Below, piece after piece: positions 1 to 10,482 of a stretch of DNA of 42,500 nucleotides; the stretch's first letter is position 1, and the number at the start of each line of letters is the position of its first letter. Both the position numbers and the translations under genes were made by a program. Below the pieces are notes generated by a model. The model saw only the letters and a list, made by a program, of their open reading frames with translations, did no database searches and had not been told where the DNA came from. The stretch spans positions 35,434,285-35,476,784 of the forward strand of contig CM060320.1 of NCBI GenBank assembly GCA_030674155.1, read 5' to 3'. This stretch comes from Stramonita haemastoma. Its lineage: Eukaryota > Mollusca > Gastropoda > Neogastropoda > Muricidae.

Positions 1-121
1 CAGAATTAAAACAAAAAACCCCTTATAATGCAAATTAACACAAACATATAACAGACTGATATCCCACCCACCCCATCCATGCTTACCATACTCCTTTCTT
101 TTTCCCATGTACTTAATTTCA

Positions 122-142
122 ACACACACACTACACACACCA

Positions 143-207
<65 letters not shown>
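122..207 (+). repeat. (AC)n microsatellite
   Basis: Imperfect at the left (CTACACACACCACAC), pure from about 150 to 207. Confidence 0.95.
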
Positions 208-208
<1 letters not shown>

Positions 209-237
209 GTAGAAACCTATATTATGATAATAAAAAA

Positions 238-300
238 TGATGATAATGATATGATGATGATATATGATGATGATGATGATGATGATGATGGTGATGTGAT
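238..300 (+). repeat. (GAT)n microsatellite
   Basis: Runs of GATGAT with single-base variants; AT-rich imperfect repeat continues to about 395. Confidence 0.9.
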
Positions 301-689
301 ATATGATTTTGATGATATAATAATAATATGGTATAATGGTAATAAATAATATATGATAATATTATTGTTGATAATAAAATTGTGATCATATACATATATG
401 GGGGGGACCATCTGCTATGCCTCTCCTAGCTAAGCCAGGGAGCCAGACTGGTTAGATATCCACATGTGGTGGCAACCACTACAATGTCCCTCTAACATAA
501 CAACGTTCTCCTATGAACCCCCAACCCTGAAGGTTTTGACACAAAACCACCACAGGCACAGAAGTTTATGGTGAAAACAGAAACTGTGGTCACCATGAGA
601 CCAGAGCAACCAGAGACCATTGAATGCAGAGACAGTTTTTTTTATTGTATGATGATCAATAATGATGAGGATGATCTAATGTCATAATG

Positions 690-965
690 ATACTGCTGTG
701 AAAGTGTATAGATTGAGACTAAGTGACAGAACTGCACTCTCACTTCCTATCATCAGCCAGCTGATTAAGAGATACAGACACCTGCAATGTTGGTCAGGTA
801 GTTTGAGCAAGACTCCAAAATAGCATAGATCTGTAAGGGGATGAAACTCAACTGCAGTCCCAGTTTTCCTAATAATCCCATAGCAAACCATCTCCAGGTA
901 GGAGCCAACCAGAGATGGAAAAATCTGTATGCCAGTTATGGGATTCAAACACATGATTCTCGAAT
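690..965 (-). mobile_element. SINE-like repeat, family C
   Basis: On the + strand the blocks CACTTCCTATCATCAGCC and AGAGATACAGACACCTGCAA recur in diverged form at 8070-8290. The + strand right end, CAGTTATGGGATTCAAACAC, resembles a reverse B box (GTTTGAATCC), so a tRNA-related origin is possible. Confidence 0.45.
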
Positions 966-1027
966 ATTTGTGTCTTTTCTTTGTTGAAAAAAAAAGTGTT
1001 TCCTTCTTTCTCTCATTTTGTTGTTAT

Positions 1028-1059
<32 letters not shown>

Positions 1060-1183
1060 CTTGTTTTTTCTTTTTTTTCTGTCTGTATTGCTTCTTTTTT
1101 TTCCAAGACTTTTTTTCCTACCCTATTTTGTTGGGGGTTTTGTGTAGCTTGTCTTTCTTGGTTTTCTTCTTCTTCTTTTTTTT

Positions 1184-1214
<31 letters not shown>
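1028..1214 (+). repeat. Poly(G) of 32, then T-rich stretch and a second poly(G) of 21
   Basis: G runs are at 1028-1059 and 1194-1214 with pyrimidine-rich DNA between them. These are the longest mononucleotide G runs noted here and could form quadruplexes. Confidence 0.95.
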
Positions 1215-1549
1215 TTGTTTTATGTCATTTCATTCAGCCCTTTTTGCTTGCAGTCTTTTACTTTCAGTTTTCTTTCCTTATGTATTTTACTCTCTTTCCT
1301 TTTGTTCCTTTTTTTTTTCTTTTTCCTTTTTATTCTTTCACACTATTATTTTAATGTGCAGTAAGTATCCCAGACCCAAATTCACCCAGTGCGCATGCAG
1401 GCCGGCAAATCAAAAAATCAGGATCGCTAACTGCAAGCTGAAAGACATATTTCAGCCAGTTACCCAGCCAGCTGATAAAAAAAAAAAATGATAGGTAGAG
1501 AAAAAGAAAAAAAAAAGGAGAAAAAATTCGAAGAAGTGATCTCCGTCAA

Positions 1550-1749
1550 CGCTTAATGCCCCATAATGCAATGGGAAATGAACTCTGCTTACCCGCGGAG
1601 CGTTTCAGAACTGTTGCCAATCCAACATTTTCATTTCTGATTTGGCGGCGAATGAGCGAAGATGTTTTGCATTTAGATCTAAGCATGCAGAATATAACAT
1701 CATCACCATGGGTCGTTGCTAAATAGTGCATTTTCACCTGAGGCTACAG
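1550..1749 (+). other. Unique, slightly CpG-rich stretch ending in a splice donor
   Basis: Unlike its flanks it has several CpGs (ACCCGCGGAGCG, TTGGCGGCGAATGAGCG) and no simple repeat. It ends in GAGGCTACAG before GTAATT. No long + strand frame crosses it. It could be a first exon or promoter of a + strand gene, or an old repeat. Confidence 0.2.
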
Positions 1750-1974
1750 GTAATTGTTTTATTTTTGTGTATATGCTGATTGTTATTTTAATTCATGATT
1801 ATGTGCGAAATGTATTAAACGAAAACGTATTGAAAAGCAAAATGGAGGGGGAATTTATATACCAGATTGTAGAAAAAAAATGCTTAGATCAAGGTGGTGC
1901 GAGATTTCCGTGTACTTCCACTCCTTTGACTTGATTTCTACTTTTTAAAAAAAACCTAGCTTTTGTAATATTTC

Positions 1975-2312
1975 GAAAACAAAGGATTACGCACTCTGGG
2001 CTTAAAAATTAAAATTATTCTGTTCCCGCGTGCGTGGGGTTTTGTAAATTTTGTCATCCTTTCCCACCAGCATATTTGGTCGTCTCCTCTCATAGGTAGA
2101 ACAGGTTTTAACGTTTGTGCAAGATGTTCTGCGTGCATTCACACAGGGGACCTCGGTTTATAGCCTCAGCCAAATGACTTTCTGGGGAGTGGAGTAGGCA
2201 CTGATAATTTCCAGGGAAAATTCCCTTGAACAGATGTTTAGTGGGTTGCTCCACCAAGACTGTCACTCAGTGTCAGATCATCAGTACACCACTAACCATT
2301 AAGCCATCACAA
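1975..2312 (-). mobile_element. SINE-A copy
   Basis: SINE-A on this strand has a tRNA-like head (TAGCCGAGTGGTTAGAGC), a B-box-like GGTTCGATTC, a middle with GCAGAACATCTTGCGCAC, and usually a tail ending in TGCTTATTCCATTATCC. Here the middle is clear at about 2120-2140 (AAGATGTTCTGCGTGCATTC on the + strand) and the head is degenerate, ending near 2312. Confidence 0.7.
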
Positions 2313-2334
2313 CCCCTCTCTTTTTTGGGAGAGT

Positions 2335-2510
2335 TTCTAAACATACCAGTGTGCATAGGTGATTCTTTTCGTAATTTTGTCATCTGTTCAGATGGCCTAG
2401 CACTCACAAGGTGGAAGGGGGTTTTAATCGTGAGGGCAAGATTTCCACATGCAGGGGCCTTGGTTTATACAATTTTTGTCCCATCTGGAAGACTCCCCTA
2501 TGTTTCAGCT
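2335..2510 (-). mobile_element. SINE-A fragment, diverged
   Basis: It has the same order of blocks as the neighbouring copy: a TTTTGTCATCTGTTC block, a GTTTTAATCGTGAGGGCAAG block and a CAGGGGCCTTGGTTTATA block. It lies directly downstream of a fuller copy in the same orientation. Confidence 0.5.
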
Positions 2511-2837
2511 TAAAAGAGGTGTGTGTGTGTGTGAGTGGTGGCGTGCATGCGTGCGTGCACATGTGTGTGATTTGGAGGTTCCACACATTGTGTCAGTCTC
2601 ATGGTGATATAATCAAAGCATAGATGTGTTTTTTTGGTGATTACTTTCCTTTTGCCATGTTTTGAGCAAAATGTTGGCTCTACCTTGTTCACATAACTGT
2701 GGTACAAGGAAGGAAGTTTGTGACTAAGTGAATGTAAGAACAGTTCACACTGACACTGAGCTGGAAAACAGACTTGTTTGGTAAGTTATGATCATTACAC
2801 CTTTTACTTGCAAGCATATTCCCCCCTCTGTGCAACT

Positions 2838-2857
2838 CCCCCCCCCCCCCCCCCCCC
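2838..2857 (+). repeat. Poly(C) tract of 20
   Basis: It directly precedes a T module copy. Confidence 0.95.
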
Positions 2858-2955
2858 TGTTCCTAGGCTAGAGTTCCAAGGTTCACCAAGGTGAGGTTTT
2901 TGCATATGCAACCATTTTTTCCCCCCACCATTCAGGCAGACACATTCTAAGAGGA
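2858..2955 (+). repeat. T module copy
   Basis: TGTTCCTAGGCTAGAGTTCC, AAGGTTCACCAAGGTGAGG and GCATATGCAACCATTTT match the T module, right after a poly(C) tract. No SINE-A head is attached here. Confidence 0.6.
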
Positions 2956-3509
2956 TTTACTTGCATATTATAAACATGACATTCGTAAATGATGTGGATA
3001 ATTAACAAGTCTTTTTTTTTTTTTTAATTGAAATTTACTCAACTGTTTGCAGTGAAATGGAATGAATGTGTTCATGTTTACGATTATTGTCCTCTTAAGG
3101 GGGCCTATTAGTATAGGTAAATTACCTGCATTTTCTGTGGTAAGAATTCTTTGTTTCTGCCTTGTTCCTTTTCTTTCTTTCACCGCCTGTCTTGGCTTTG
3201 GACAAAGAAGCAGAGGAATTTCACATTATTGTAAATGCACATTTCCATGTTAGTTTCTGTGGCAGCATGCTCTTTAGTCACTGTTTAAATGTTTTTTCCT
3301 TAGCAAGGGTCTTGTATAAAAAGTAAATAGAATTAAAATGCTTGATAAACAACTTTAACTAGTTTAAGCACACTTAACATGCATGCCCAACATACTTGCA
3401 CACACGACATGCATGTTGATACACAATGTTCTGGCATACACAATGCTAAACACTGAGAATTAAGTGATGATAAAAAAACTAACGGAAGGCTTGTTTACAG
3501 GAATGTAGG

Positions 3510-3714
3510 AGAAAGACGGCACACACTACCCTCAACCTCTCAACCCCAGAAATAGCCACTCTGTGAATCGACGGGCAGAGCCTGCAACTTGGGCTGACAT
3601 GGAAGCAGCAGACAAAAAAGGAAGCCCTGAAAGGAAGACTTTCAACCAACAACGAGCCACAGCTGAAGAGAGCAACTTCCATTCTCCACACACCCAAAGA
3701 GATATCTGTGTTTA
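3510..3714 (+). other. Open segment of unknown nature
   Basis: One + strand frame stays open for 68 codons, polar in composition (includes EPATWADMEAADKKGSPERK, ends in RDICV and TAG). It has no start near the upstream stop and no recognised motif. An acceptor-like TTTACAG lies at 3493-3499, before the upstream stop. It may be chance or an old repeat. Confidence 0.15.
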
Positions 3715-3872
3715 GCTGTCATATATAGTTTTGGACCTAAATTCTTAGTTACCTTAGAAAAAGCCCCTAACCTGTGCGTACCTTCCAAACCCACTATCAA
3801 AAAGACTTGGGGACTTAACAAAGATGGCTCTGCTGAGAATCGTGTTCAAAACTAAGGGACAGGGATCTACTC

Positions 3873-4274
3873 CTAGTTACCAGAACAAAAAAAAGGATCA
3901 GCATCACTACTGGCCCCTACTCCATGAGCTGCAAAGCTGAGGCAGGAGTCGTGAAAACAGCCACAGCCAACATCATGTCTCTGTATATTTCCCAGAGAAT
4001 CATCTTGACCATTGCCTTCGAATCCAACAGCATTTCTGACCTGATCAACCTTTTCTTCACTCCTACCTCTCCTGCAAAAGTGATAAATTGTCCTGCAGTG
4101 GATCCCCATCTCATTACAGCATGCTTCTTGGCAGTGAGATTTCCTGGTAAAAATGTTTGTGCACAAAAGGCAGGTGGCTAGATCTATTTTTATTCCGAAA
4201 AGGCCAGTCATCAAGGCCGAACTGCAAAGCCATTGAATACAGTAGCATTTACACAATAACAGGTCAGATCCCAA
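3873..4274. other. Unidentified region open on both strands
   Basis: Both strands have frames without stops for 65 to 133 codons. The minus strand includes RWGSTAGQFITFAGEVGVKK and KMILWEIYRDMMLAV, which look protein-like. It ends just before a LINE tail on the other strand. I do not recognise a family; it may be part of a repeat. Confidence 0.25.
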
Positions 4275-4289
4275 TTACCTCCTAACACG

Positions 4290-4590
4290 ATGAAAGCAGG
4301 TATTTATGCCAAGACAAGCCACAACCATGTAAATTACATGTACATGAAACTCCACATAGGCCACACAGAGCAGTGCCCTTGCAAGACTGGAAGCCAGATA
4401 ACAGAATGTGCTGCAGTACTTCCTGCTACACAACACTCCAAAAGGATCTGGCCTGACCCCACCCAAATGGCCGGGCTCTATGGTAACTTGGAAGATCTGC
4501 AGCATGCCACTGCCTTCATCGTAGAAACTGATGTATTGACCCTGATAAATGCAAAAGAAAAACAGGAACGTTGCACCTGTGAAAATTCAG
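4290..4590 (+). mobile_element. LINE 3' coding end (RNase H/C-terminal tail), fragment
   Basis: The + strand reads HIGHTEQCPCKTGSQITE, then RIWPDPTQ, AGLYGNLEDLQHATAFI and VETDVLTL. This order (Cys cluster, W-P, L-Y-G, D-L, A-F-I) is the familiar C-terminal end of non-LTR retrotransposon polyproteins in marine invertebrates. Upstream domains are absent, so this is a 5'-truncated or decayed copy. The exact clade is not resolved. Confidence 0.65.
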
Positions 4591-4662
4591 GCTGAGAATC
4601 TGGCTACAGCTGTGGGTGTCATTGTCACGCATCCCCAGACAAGCAACTTCAGCCATCAGATT
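4591..4662 (+). other. Exon-like segment, unidentified gene
   Basis: Between AATTCAG and GTAAGT, 24 codons read AENLATAVGVIVTHPQTSNF then SHQI. The donor is excellent. The acceptor has a poor pyrimidine tract and lies right at the end of a LINE fragment. It joins in phase to 5308-5369. Confidence 0.3.
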
Positions 4663-4994
4663 GTAAGTATATATATATACTTGGATTATGTCTGAATGTG
4701 TAGTTCCAATAGCCTGAATAGGCATAGGCCTACTTGCTGCCAGCAGCAGTCATTCACATGCACTGCATGCCTCTTCAAACATGCGCAACCGATATAAAGG
4801 CAGAGAGGAGAAGGGTGGGAGAGATTGGTAGATGTAGTTGAGAAAGACTTTAGGCACAAAGTTTGAACATTTAATCTGAAAATGCCAGTCAGTATATTCA
4901 TGTCGCCATTATTAACTATATCACAATGTACAGATGCCTACAGCTGTAGTGTGGGCAAAATGGTCACTGAACAGGGGTAGTGTAGCATTTTTAC

Positions 4995-5095
4995 CCCCAC
5001 TCCTCAGCTAGAGCTCCAAGATTCACCAGTGGTGAGATTATGCATATATTATACATACATGTGTATGTGACCATTTTATAATGCCAATGATTTTA
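4995..5095 (+). repeat. T module copy
   Basis: CTCCTCAGCTAGAGCTCCAA, GATTCACCAGTGGTGAGATT and TATGTGACCATTTTAT match the T module; an ATATTATACATACATG insertion splits the middle. Confidence 0.6.
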
Positions 5096-5156
5096 TCATT
5101 TCGATAGAGGTAAATCAGCTGTGACTTATTTTAAGCACCACACACACACACATCTT

Positions 5157-5265
5157 CCTCTCTCTCTCTCCCTCCCCCCCTCCCCCTCTCTCTCTCTCTC
5201 TCTCTCCCCTCCCCTCTCTCTCTCTTCCCCTCCCCTTCCCCCCCTCTCTCCCTCTCCCCTCTTCC
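5157..5265 (+). repeat. (TC)n / C-rich polypyrimidine tract
   Basis: Mixed TCTCTC and CCCCTCCCC blocks for about 105 bases. A possible acceptor (TTTTCAG) follows at about 5301. Confidence 0.9.
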
Positions 5266-5307
5266 ATCATCAACGTTGTACATTCATGACACATTTGTTA
5301 TTTTCAG

Positions 5308-5369
5308 ATATTTTGCAGCAGTCTTCGACCTTTTCACCACAAATACCATGATGCCACCACAGACACCTT
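5308..5369 (+). other. Exon-like segment, in phase with 4591-4662
   Basis: After TTATTTTCAG, phase 0 gives IFCSSLRPFHHKYHDATTDT plus two bases before GTACGC. Joined to the previous segment it makes ...SHQI-IFCSSLRPFHHK. The donor is weak. I do not recognise the protein. Confidence 0.3.
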
Positions 5370-6114
5370 GTACGCATGATCTTGCTTGGTTAGGCCCATG
5401 TTGATAGAGGGTAGGGAATGGATGATGGGAAATTTCAACAAAACCCTTGACTTCTTTTCTTGGGGTCTAGAAGTAAAACATACAAATATTTTATCTTCTA
5501 AATCATAAATGGGAATGCATCAATATCCCAAACCTTGTTTTCTTGAAGAATCTTGTATATTTCGTGAAGATTCATATTTCATGTTCCATAAGATGGAAAG
5601 CTGCCTTGTTCAGCTAGTTTACAGATTTTACCACTCTTACATTTCCCTCTGCTCTTTATCAAATTTGTCACTTACGTTTGGTGTCTGGCTTTGGTTTGTA
5701 ATTGTTTGGCCTTCCCTGTCAGATGCCTTCAAATGATCACTGGGCACCGTAATGATTGCTTCAGATTTCCTTGTAAAAACTTAATTTGAAATAAAATAAT
5801 TTAGATAACATAAAAATGATATAAAAAAAAAATTTTAATTTTAAAAATCCTAACAAAGTAAAATGAGATAAAAATTGACAGATAAAACCAAAAGTAGGGT
5901 ATAAAATAGAAGAAAAAAATAAAAACCAAAAGTAAATTGAAATAAAATAGATTTTAAAAAAAACACACCTAAATCCATAAAAATAAAATGTTTCCTATTG
6001 AGATATTAAAAAAAAAAAAGTATGAACTAAAAATAAAATAAAACCAAAAAAACTTAACAAGTAGGGTACAAGTTTTGCAAGAAATCTGAGAGCAATCAAG
6101 GTGACAGTTATCTT

Positions 6115-6465
6115 GTCCAAAAACACCACGCCTAACAACAGTTTTGAGACTGGTTATGAGGTATTGCGACTCGGTCATACCCTTCCATTTCTGATGCGTT
6201 TCCTTATGACTGAAAAAGCTGTCACCTGTAACGGCTTTGAGACAGTGGTCATGAGGCATTGCGACTTGGTCATTGCCTTCCATTTTTTATGTTTCCTAAT
6301 TATTTCTGAAAATACCACCACTTGCAATTGCTTTGAGATTGTTGTGAGGCATTTCAAATTCCCCTTCCATTTCTAATGCACTTGCTAAGATCCAAAAACA
6401 CTACCACCTACAACAGCTTAAAGTGGTCATCCACTTCTATTTCCTATGCATTTCCTCAGCCTTTA
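6115..6465 (+). repeat. Minisatellite, about four units of about 85-95 bp
   Basis: Each unit has TTTGAGA(C/T)..GGTTATGAGG, CATTGCGACT(T/C)GGTCAT, CCTTCCATTTCTGATGC, TTTCCT and a CACCACCTACAAC-like join. Units start near 6135, 6228, 6325 and 6410; divergence is high. Confidence 0.65.
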
Positions 6466-6760
6466 TATCCTTTATTAAACATGGGCCCTAACCTGGTGAG
6501 TCATGTGGATCATCTGGAAGTTGGGCATGGGGTCAAGTTCTAGCATTCATCTTGGAATCATCACTCCAGGAGAGGGGCTATAATCTGCTCCATGTAATCC
6601 TTGCATCTGTAAGTACTTTAAGAACTGAATAGCTATATTTAAACTTTATTATACATGATTTAGGTATCAGTTTTGTGTTTTAGTTCTAAGTCTTGTGTCT
6701 AGGAGAAAAAAGTTCACATAAGGTCAGTTAGGATTTTACTTAAGAGCTTGTGTTTTTTAG

Positions 6761-6850
6761 GTTGCTGCAGACATGGCATCGTCTATATCTGGAATGGATA
6801 GTAATGTGATTGTGTTGATGGAAGTGCCTCCTCATTTACAAATTATTTGA
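6761..6850 (+). other. Exon-like segment ending in a stop
   Basis: After TTTTTTAG, phase 0 gives VAADMASSISGMDSNVIVLM and EVPPHLQII, then TGA. The acceptor is good. It could be a terminal exon or chance. Confidence 0.2.
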
Positions 6851-7234
6851 AGAATTTATTGATATAGTATATATTTGATTAGAATAACTTGCTGGTCCAT
6901 TGTAATGTTGGAATATTTAACTCCATAAAGTGGTTGGAATTGAATTTTGATTAAATTGGTGAGGAAGCGTTGTAAAATCTGTCAGATGAAATCAAATCAT
7001 TGTGGTATTTTTGCCAATGAAACTAGTGTTTTCAGTCTACTGATGATAACTTCCAGCTTTCAGGGGCTCTGGGTCTGGAATCAAGTGCCATTGACCTGAT
7101 GTGTGTGAGGGCAGCCATCATGATCTGCATTTTCTAAAAGCAAGATAAGGTATTTACATATTGTTTTCTTTTTATTTATTTTGACCTGATATTTTTTGTT
7201 TGTGGTCAGTTTTTTGCTTTCTATTGTTTCTGCC

Positions 7235-7360
7235 CACATTTTTTTGTTCCTCAGCTCGAGCTCTAGGGTTTACCGAAGGTGAAATTCTTGGGTATGTGAC
7301 CATTTTCACCTACTGTTGAGGTAGCCACATTCTGACTTTGAGGATGTCTAAACAATACCA
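7235..7360 (+). repeat. T module copy, most complete
   Basis: GTTCCTCAGCTCGAGCTCTA, GGTATGTGACCATTTTCACC, GAGGTAGCCACATTCTGACT and a final GTCTAAACAATACCAG give nearly the whole module. A degraded SINE-A piece (CTGGCACAATGGCCTGCTTC) follows at about 7405. Confidence 0.65.
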
Positions 7361-7632
7361 GTTTGCATGTGGTTTAAAAAAAAAAAAAAAGTCTGTCATT
7401 CTTACTGGCACAATGGCCTGCTTCTGAAGAGATCTTTAGTGCTTCACACTTGCCCATTCTGTACTTCTAGTTTACAATTTTCTTACTGACCTGACTATCC
7501 TGGTATAGTCTTTAATTCTATTTTGTATTTTGTTTGTTCATGGTTTCCATCATCCTTTTTGTTGTTGTTGGTTTTTTTTGGGGGCTTATTTTCCATTCTA
7601 TTCTTAACTCTGCTGTGTAAATGTTTTACCAG

Positions 7633-7689
7633 GTGCCATATGAGATGGGAGAGCCACTGGAGTCCAACAACCCCAGACACTTCTCATGA
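7633..7689 (+). other. Exon-like segment, possible C-terminus
   Basis: Acceptor TTACCAG is followed by VPYEMGEPLESNNPRHFS and TGA. Composition is protein-like and repeat-free. The partner exon is unknown. Confidence 0.25.
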
Positions 7690-7906
7690 CAGGCAGCTTG
7701 CAGAAAGGAATTATCGGGTACTTTAATTTTGTCATCTTTTATTCTGTCTGATCTGGTCTTTGTATGTTTGTCTCCATGTCTGTGAATTGTGCCTGTCTTT
7801 TTCTTTTGGTTTGTCTGTCCTTGTTGGTGTGGGTCTGTCTTTTAGCTTATTACTGCTTGTCTGTCTCTATTCTTGAGGCTTGTATTTCTTTTCATCTGTC
7901 TTTCAG

Positions 7907-8451
7907 ATTCTTTATTTTTTCTGTGTGGCCATCTCGGGCATGAAACAGTATGGAAAACTGAAAATTGTCAGTGTAAGATCAGCTCAGAACAATAGGGAAC
8001 TAAATTCAGGTAAATGTTTTTAAAGGCGCAATAATTGTGTGTATGATATAGCAATGATGGTATAATATAAGTACATTGAGACTTCTTGAAAGGGCTGCAT
8101 ACTGCATTTCCTATCATATACTCTTGTGTCTGTCAGTCCTTAGAGATAAACACCTGCAGTGTTTGTATAATGTTAATTCTCAAAACTGCGTGTCTAAAGT
8201 GGTTGATACTCTGTAGTCTGTTTATTAAGCCTGTAAGTTTCGACTACCAACTTGCAACTAGGAGCCCAGAGTGTTAGCCACTGCACCATGGCAGCTGGTC
8301 AGTTGTCTGTTAATTGAAAAAAACAAAAAAAATAACCATGTATTGATAGACTTTTCTCCTTTATTAAACTTTGTGATCGTTGTTTATTCAACCAGGTACC
8401 ATAGGAGTCAGCACAGTTCCAGTGAAATCCAAAGTCAAATGGGACTGCTGA
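7907..8451 (+). other. Two exon-like segments that join in phase
   Basis: 7907-8009 (acceptor CTTTCAG, donor GTAAAT) reads ILYFFCVAISGMKQYGKLKI then VSVRSAQNNRELNS. 8396-8451 (acceptor CAACCAG) continues GTIGVSTVPVKSKVKWDC and stops. The first part is hydrophobic, the rest basic and polar, as in the last membrane segment and tail of a membrane protein. A family C SINE lies in the presumed intron. The family is not recognised. Confidence 0.35.
8070..8290 (-). mobile_element. SINE-like repeat, family C, second copy
   Basis: CATTTCCTATCATATACTC and AGAGATAAACACCTGCAGTG match the copy at 690-965. The right end, ACTAGGAGCCCAGAGTGTTA then GCCACTGCACCATGG, looks like a reverse tRNA A-box side. Confidence 0.45.
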
Positions 8452-8603
8452 ACCAGGCCATCAAGCCGCCATCCAACTTGGTCTGCTACAACTGCAGCAG
8501 AAGCTGCCATGCACAGGCTGGACTTCTCAGCCACTCCATTGTTCCGAGCAAGACTGAAGAAGAAAGGAGACATGGCCATTGTTGCCTGAGACAGGAGCCT
8601 TAG
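8396..8603 (+). mobile_element. Possible LINE C-terminal Cys/His tail
   Basis: One frame reads LVCYNCSRSCHAQAGLLSHS, a C-x2-C-x-x-x-C-x4-GLLSH pattern close to the CxxCxRxCxSRIGLxSH end of many RTE-like LINE proteins. It runs to a stop at 8601. Another frame of the same bases can be read as a terminal exon (8396-8451), so the two readings compete. Confidence 0.4.
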
Positions 8604-10127
8604 TGAATGGGGATGGGCTTAACTTCTAAAAATGTCTATGTATGAACCAGCATGAAATGAAATCGGCGTGTCTTCACATTTCAACAAAATTCAGGTTAGA
8701 GAGAATTGCTACCATCATTTTGTAACCAAAGTATTTTTTGCCTTAAGTGCATTGTGTTGCTTATTGCTAATGAAGAATGTGTCTAAAATGGTTTTGTTAG
8801 AAAACTGAATTTTTCATTTTATGGTCAGTCAACAGTTAAAAAAAACAAAAAACACACACACAAAAATCAGTATAATCATTTAAGATATTTTACCAATGGA
8901 TCAGTGTTATTCTAAAAAGAGAGTCTGTTTATTATTCCTGACTAAAAAGTGAATATATTTTTTCATATTTGCAAATATTTTTCCACATTTACAAGAGGAC
9001 TATAAATAATTCAAATAGCTTACAAAATTTTATTTCATCTGACATGTTTTAGTTATGTAACATTCTGTTTTGTGTTGATTTAAAATCGGTCCTGTTTGCT
9101 ATTTAAAAGTGGCAAGGTAGACCGGAACGACAGTCATATTTGAAATTAGATTTTTGATGTGTTGTATTAAGTCACAAGGTATTGATTTAGATTTTTGCTG
9201 GGTCCCAGCCACTTTATGGATGTGATTTTGCAAATGTGACGGTAGTTTTCCAGTAGTGAAGTTCCTGGACACCATTTTGAATTGTTTACAAGAGATTTGG
9301 TCGAGTCGTTTTGCTTCTGTGAACTAGATAAAAAAAAATTTTAATTGCTATTTTTTGGGTGGGGACACTAGCGCATTATGAACATTTACATTGTCTTTAT
9401 TTTTAGACAGATTTGAAGGTGTGTTTTGGAAGTGTAAGCTTGTGAAGGAAGTTGGAAGTGAGACAAAGGATCTTATGCTTGCTTTTTTCCCCTCCCATAC
9501 CAGTTACTTCATATGGAAAACAATTACTGCCTTTAATGCAGTGATAAAAATTTATCAATTTTATGCAGTTGGTGATTAAAAAATTCATGGGGTTTTTTGT
9601 AGTGTGTACATGACTTGCGGAGTTACTGCTCTTGGTGCGGTTCTCTTTATTATATAAGCACATCTTACGGAGTCTGGAAGGTTGCGAAAGCTGTGTATTG
9701 ATCTCCTTATCTGGATGGATTTATGTCAGAAGTTCAAACAACAAAGCAAGGCTGAAACTGCATTTAATGATGTATAACTGATGAAAGCAGAATTTAGAGG
9801 ATAGATTACTATAGTATAATGTCGAATTACATATCCAAATTAATTATTGCTAACAGAATGATGTATATGAATTTTGTTTTTCATGAGGGGGTCAAACCCC
9901 CCCACCCCCACCCCAAACACTCTTCCAACCAAATTATGTTTTGAGATTTTCAAAGGTTGGCAACAATGTATTATGTGATTCTCAACAATATATACCATCA
10001 GTTTACTGGTCATTTATTATTCTGCAGTGGGAAAGTTGCTATAATCCTTCCTGGGGCACTGCATACTCCCCTCTGCCTTGATGGTTTTTTTATTAAGATT
10101 TTCCCAAATTGCCCTGTAGTGTGAATT

Positions 10128-10160
10128 CACATTTGTGACACTCCACCACATAATTCACAG
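10128..10160 (+). repeat. Possible solo MITE end
   Basis: CATTTGTGACACTCCACCAC followed by ATAATTCAC resembles the left inverted repeat of the MITE at 33309 (ATGTGACGCTCCACCAC). No matching right end was noticed nearby. Confidence 0.35.
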
Positions 10161-10299
10161 TAAACTACCTACTTCCCTAAATGTTCTTTGGCACTTTTCT
10201 TTTCTAAAAATGCCAGTCTTTGGTAGTTTTGAGACAGATCAGTGGAGTTTTTCTTGTTTTGAAGGGGTAGGCTCATTAAGTCTGTATAACATAGGATGT

Positions 10300-10401
10300 T
10301 TACACACACTGACACACACTCGCACACATAAGACACACTCACAAAGACGCACACACACAAGATGGACACACACAAGATGGACACACTTACACACACAAAC
10401 A

Positions 10402-10479
<78 letters not shown>
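10300..10479 (+). repeat. (AC)n microsatellite with variant head
   Basis: Variant units (ACACACTGAC, CACACAAGATGGA twice) precede a pure AC run from about 10405 to 10479. Confidence 0.95.

Positions 10480-10482
<3 letters not shown>

Noticed and set aside
981..1491. Open frames with poly-Gly and poly-Phe
   Set aside because: They cross the poly(G) and T-rich tracts; no real domain is present.
2404..2707. Overlapping frames with His/Thr runs
   Set aside because: They cross a SINE-A fragment and a short (GT)n tract.
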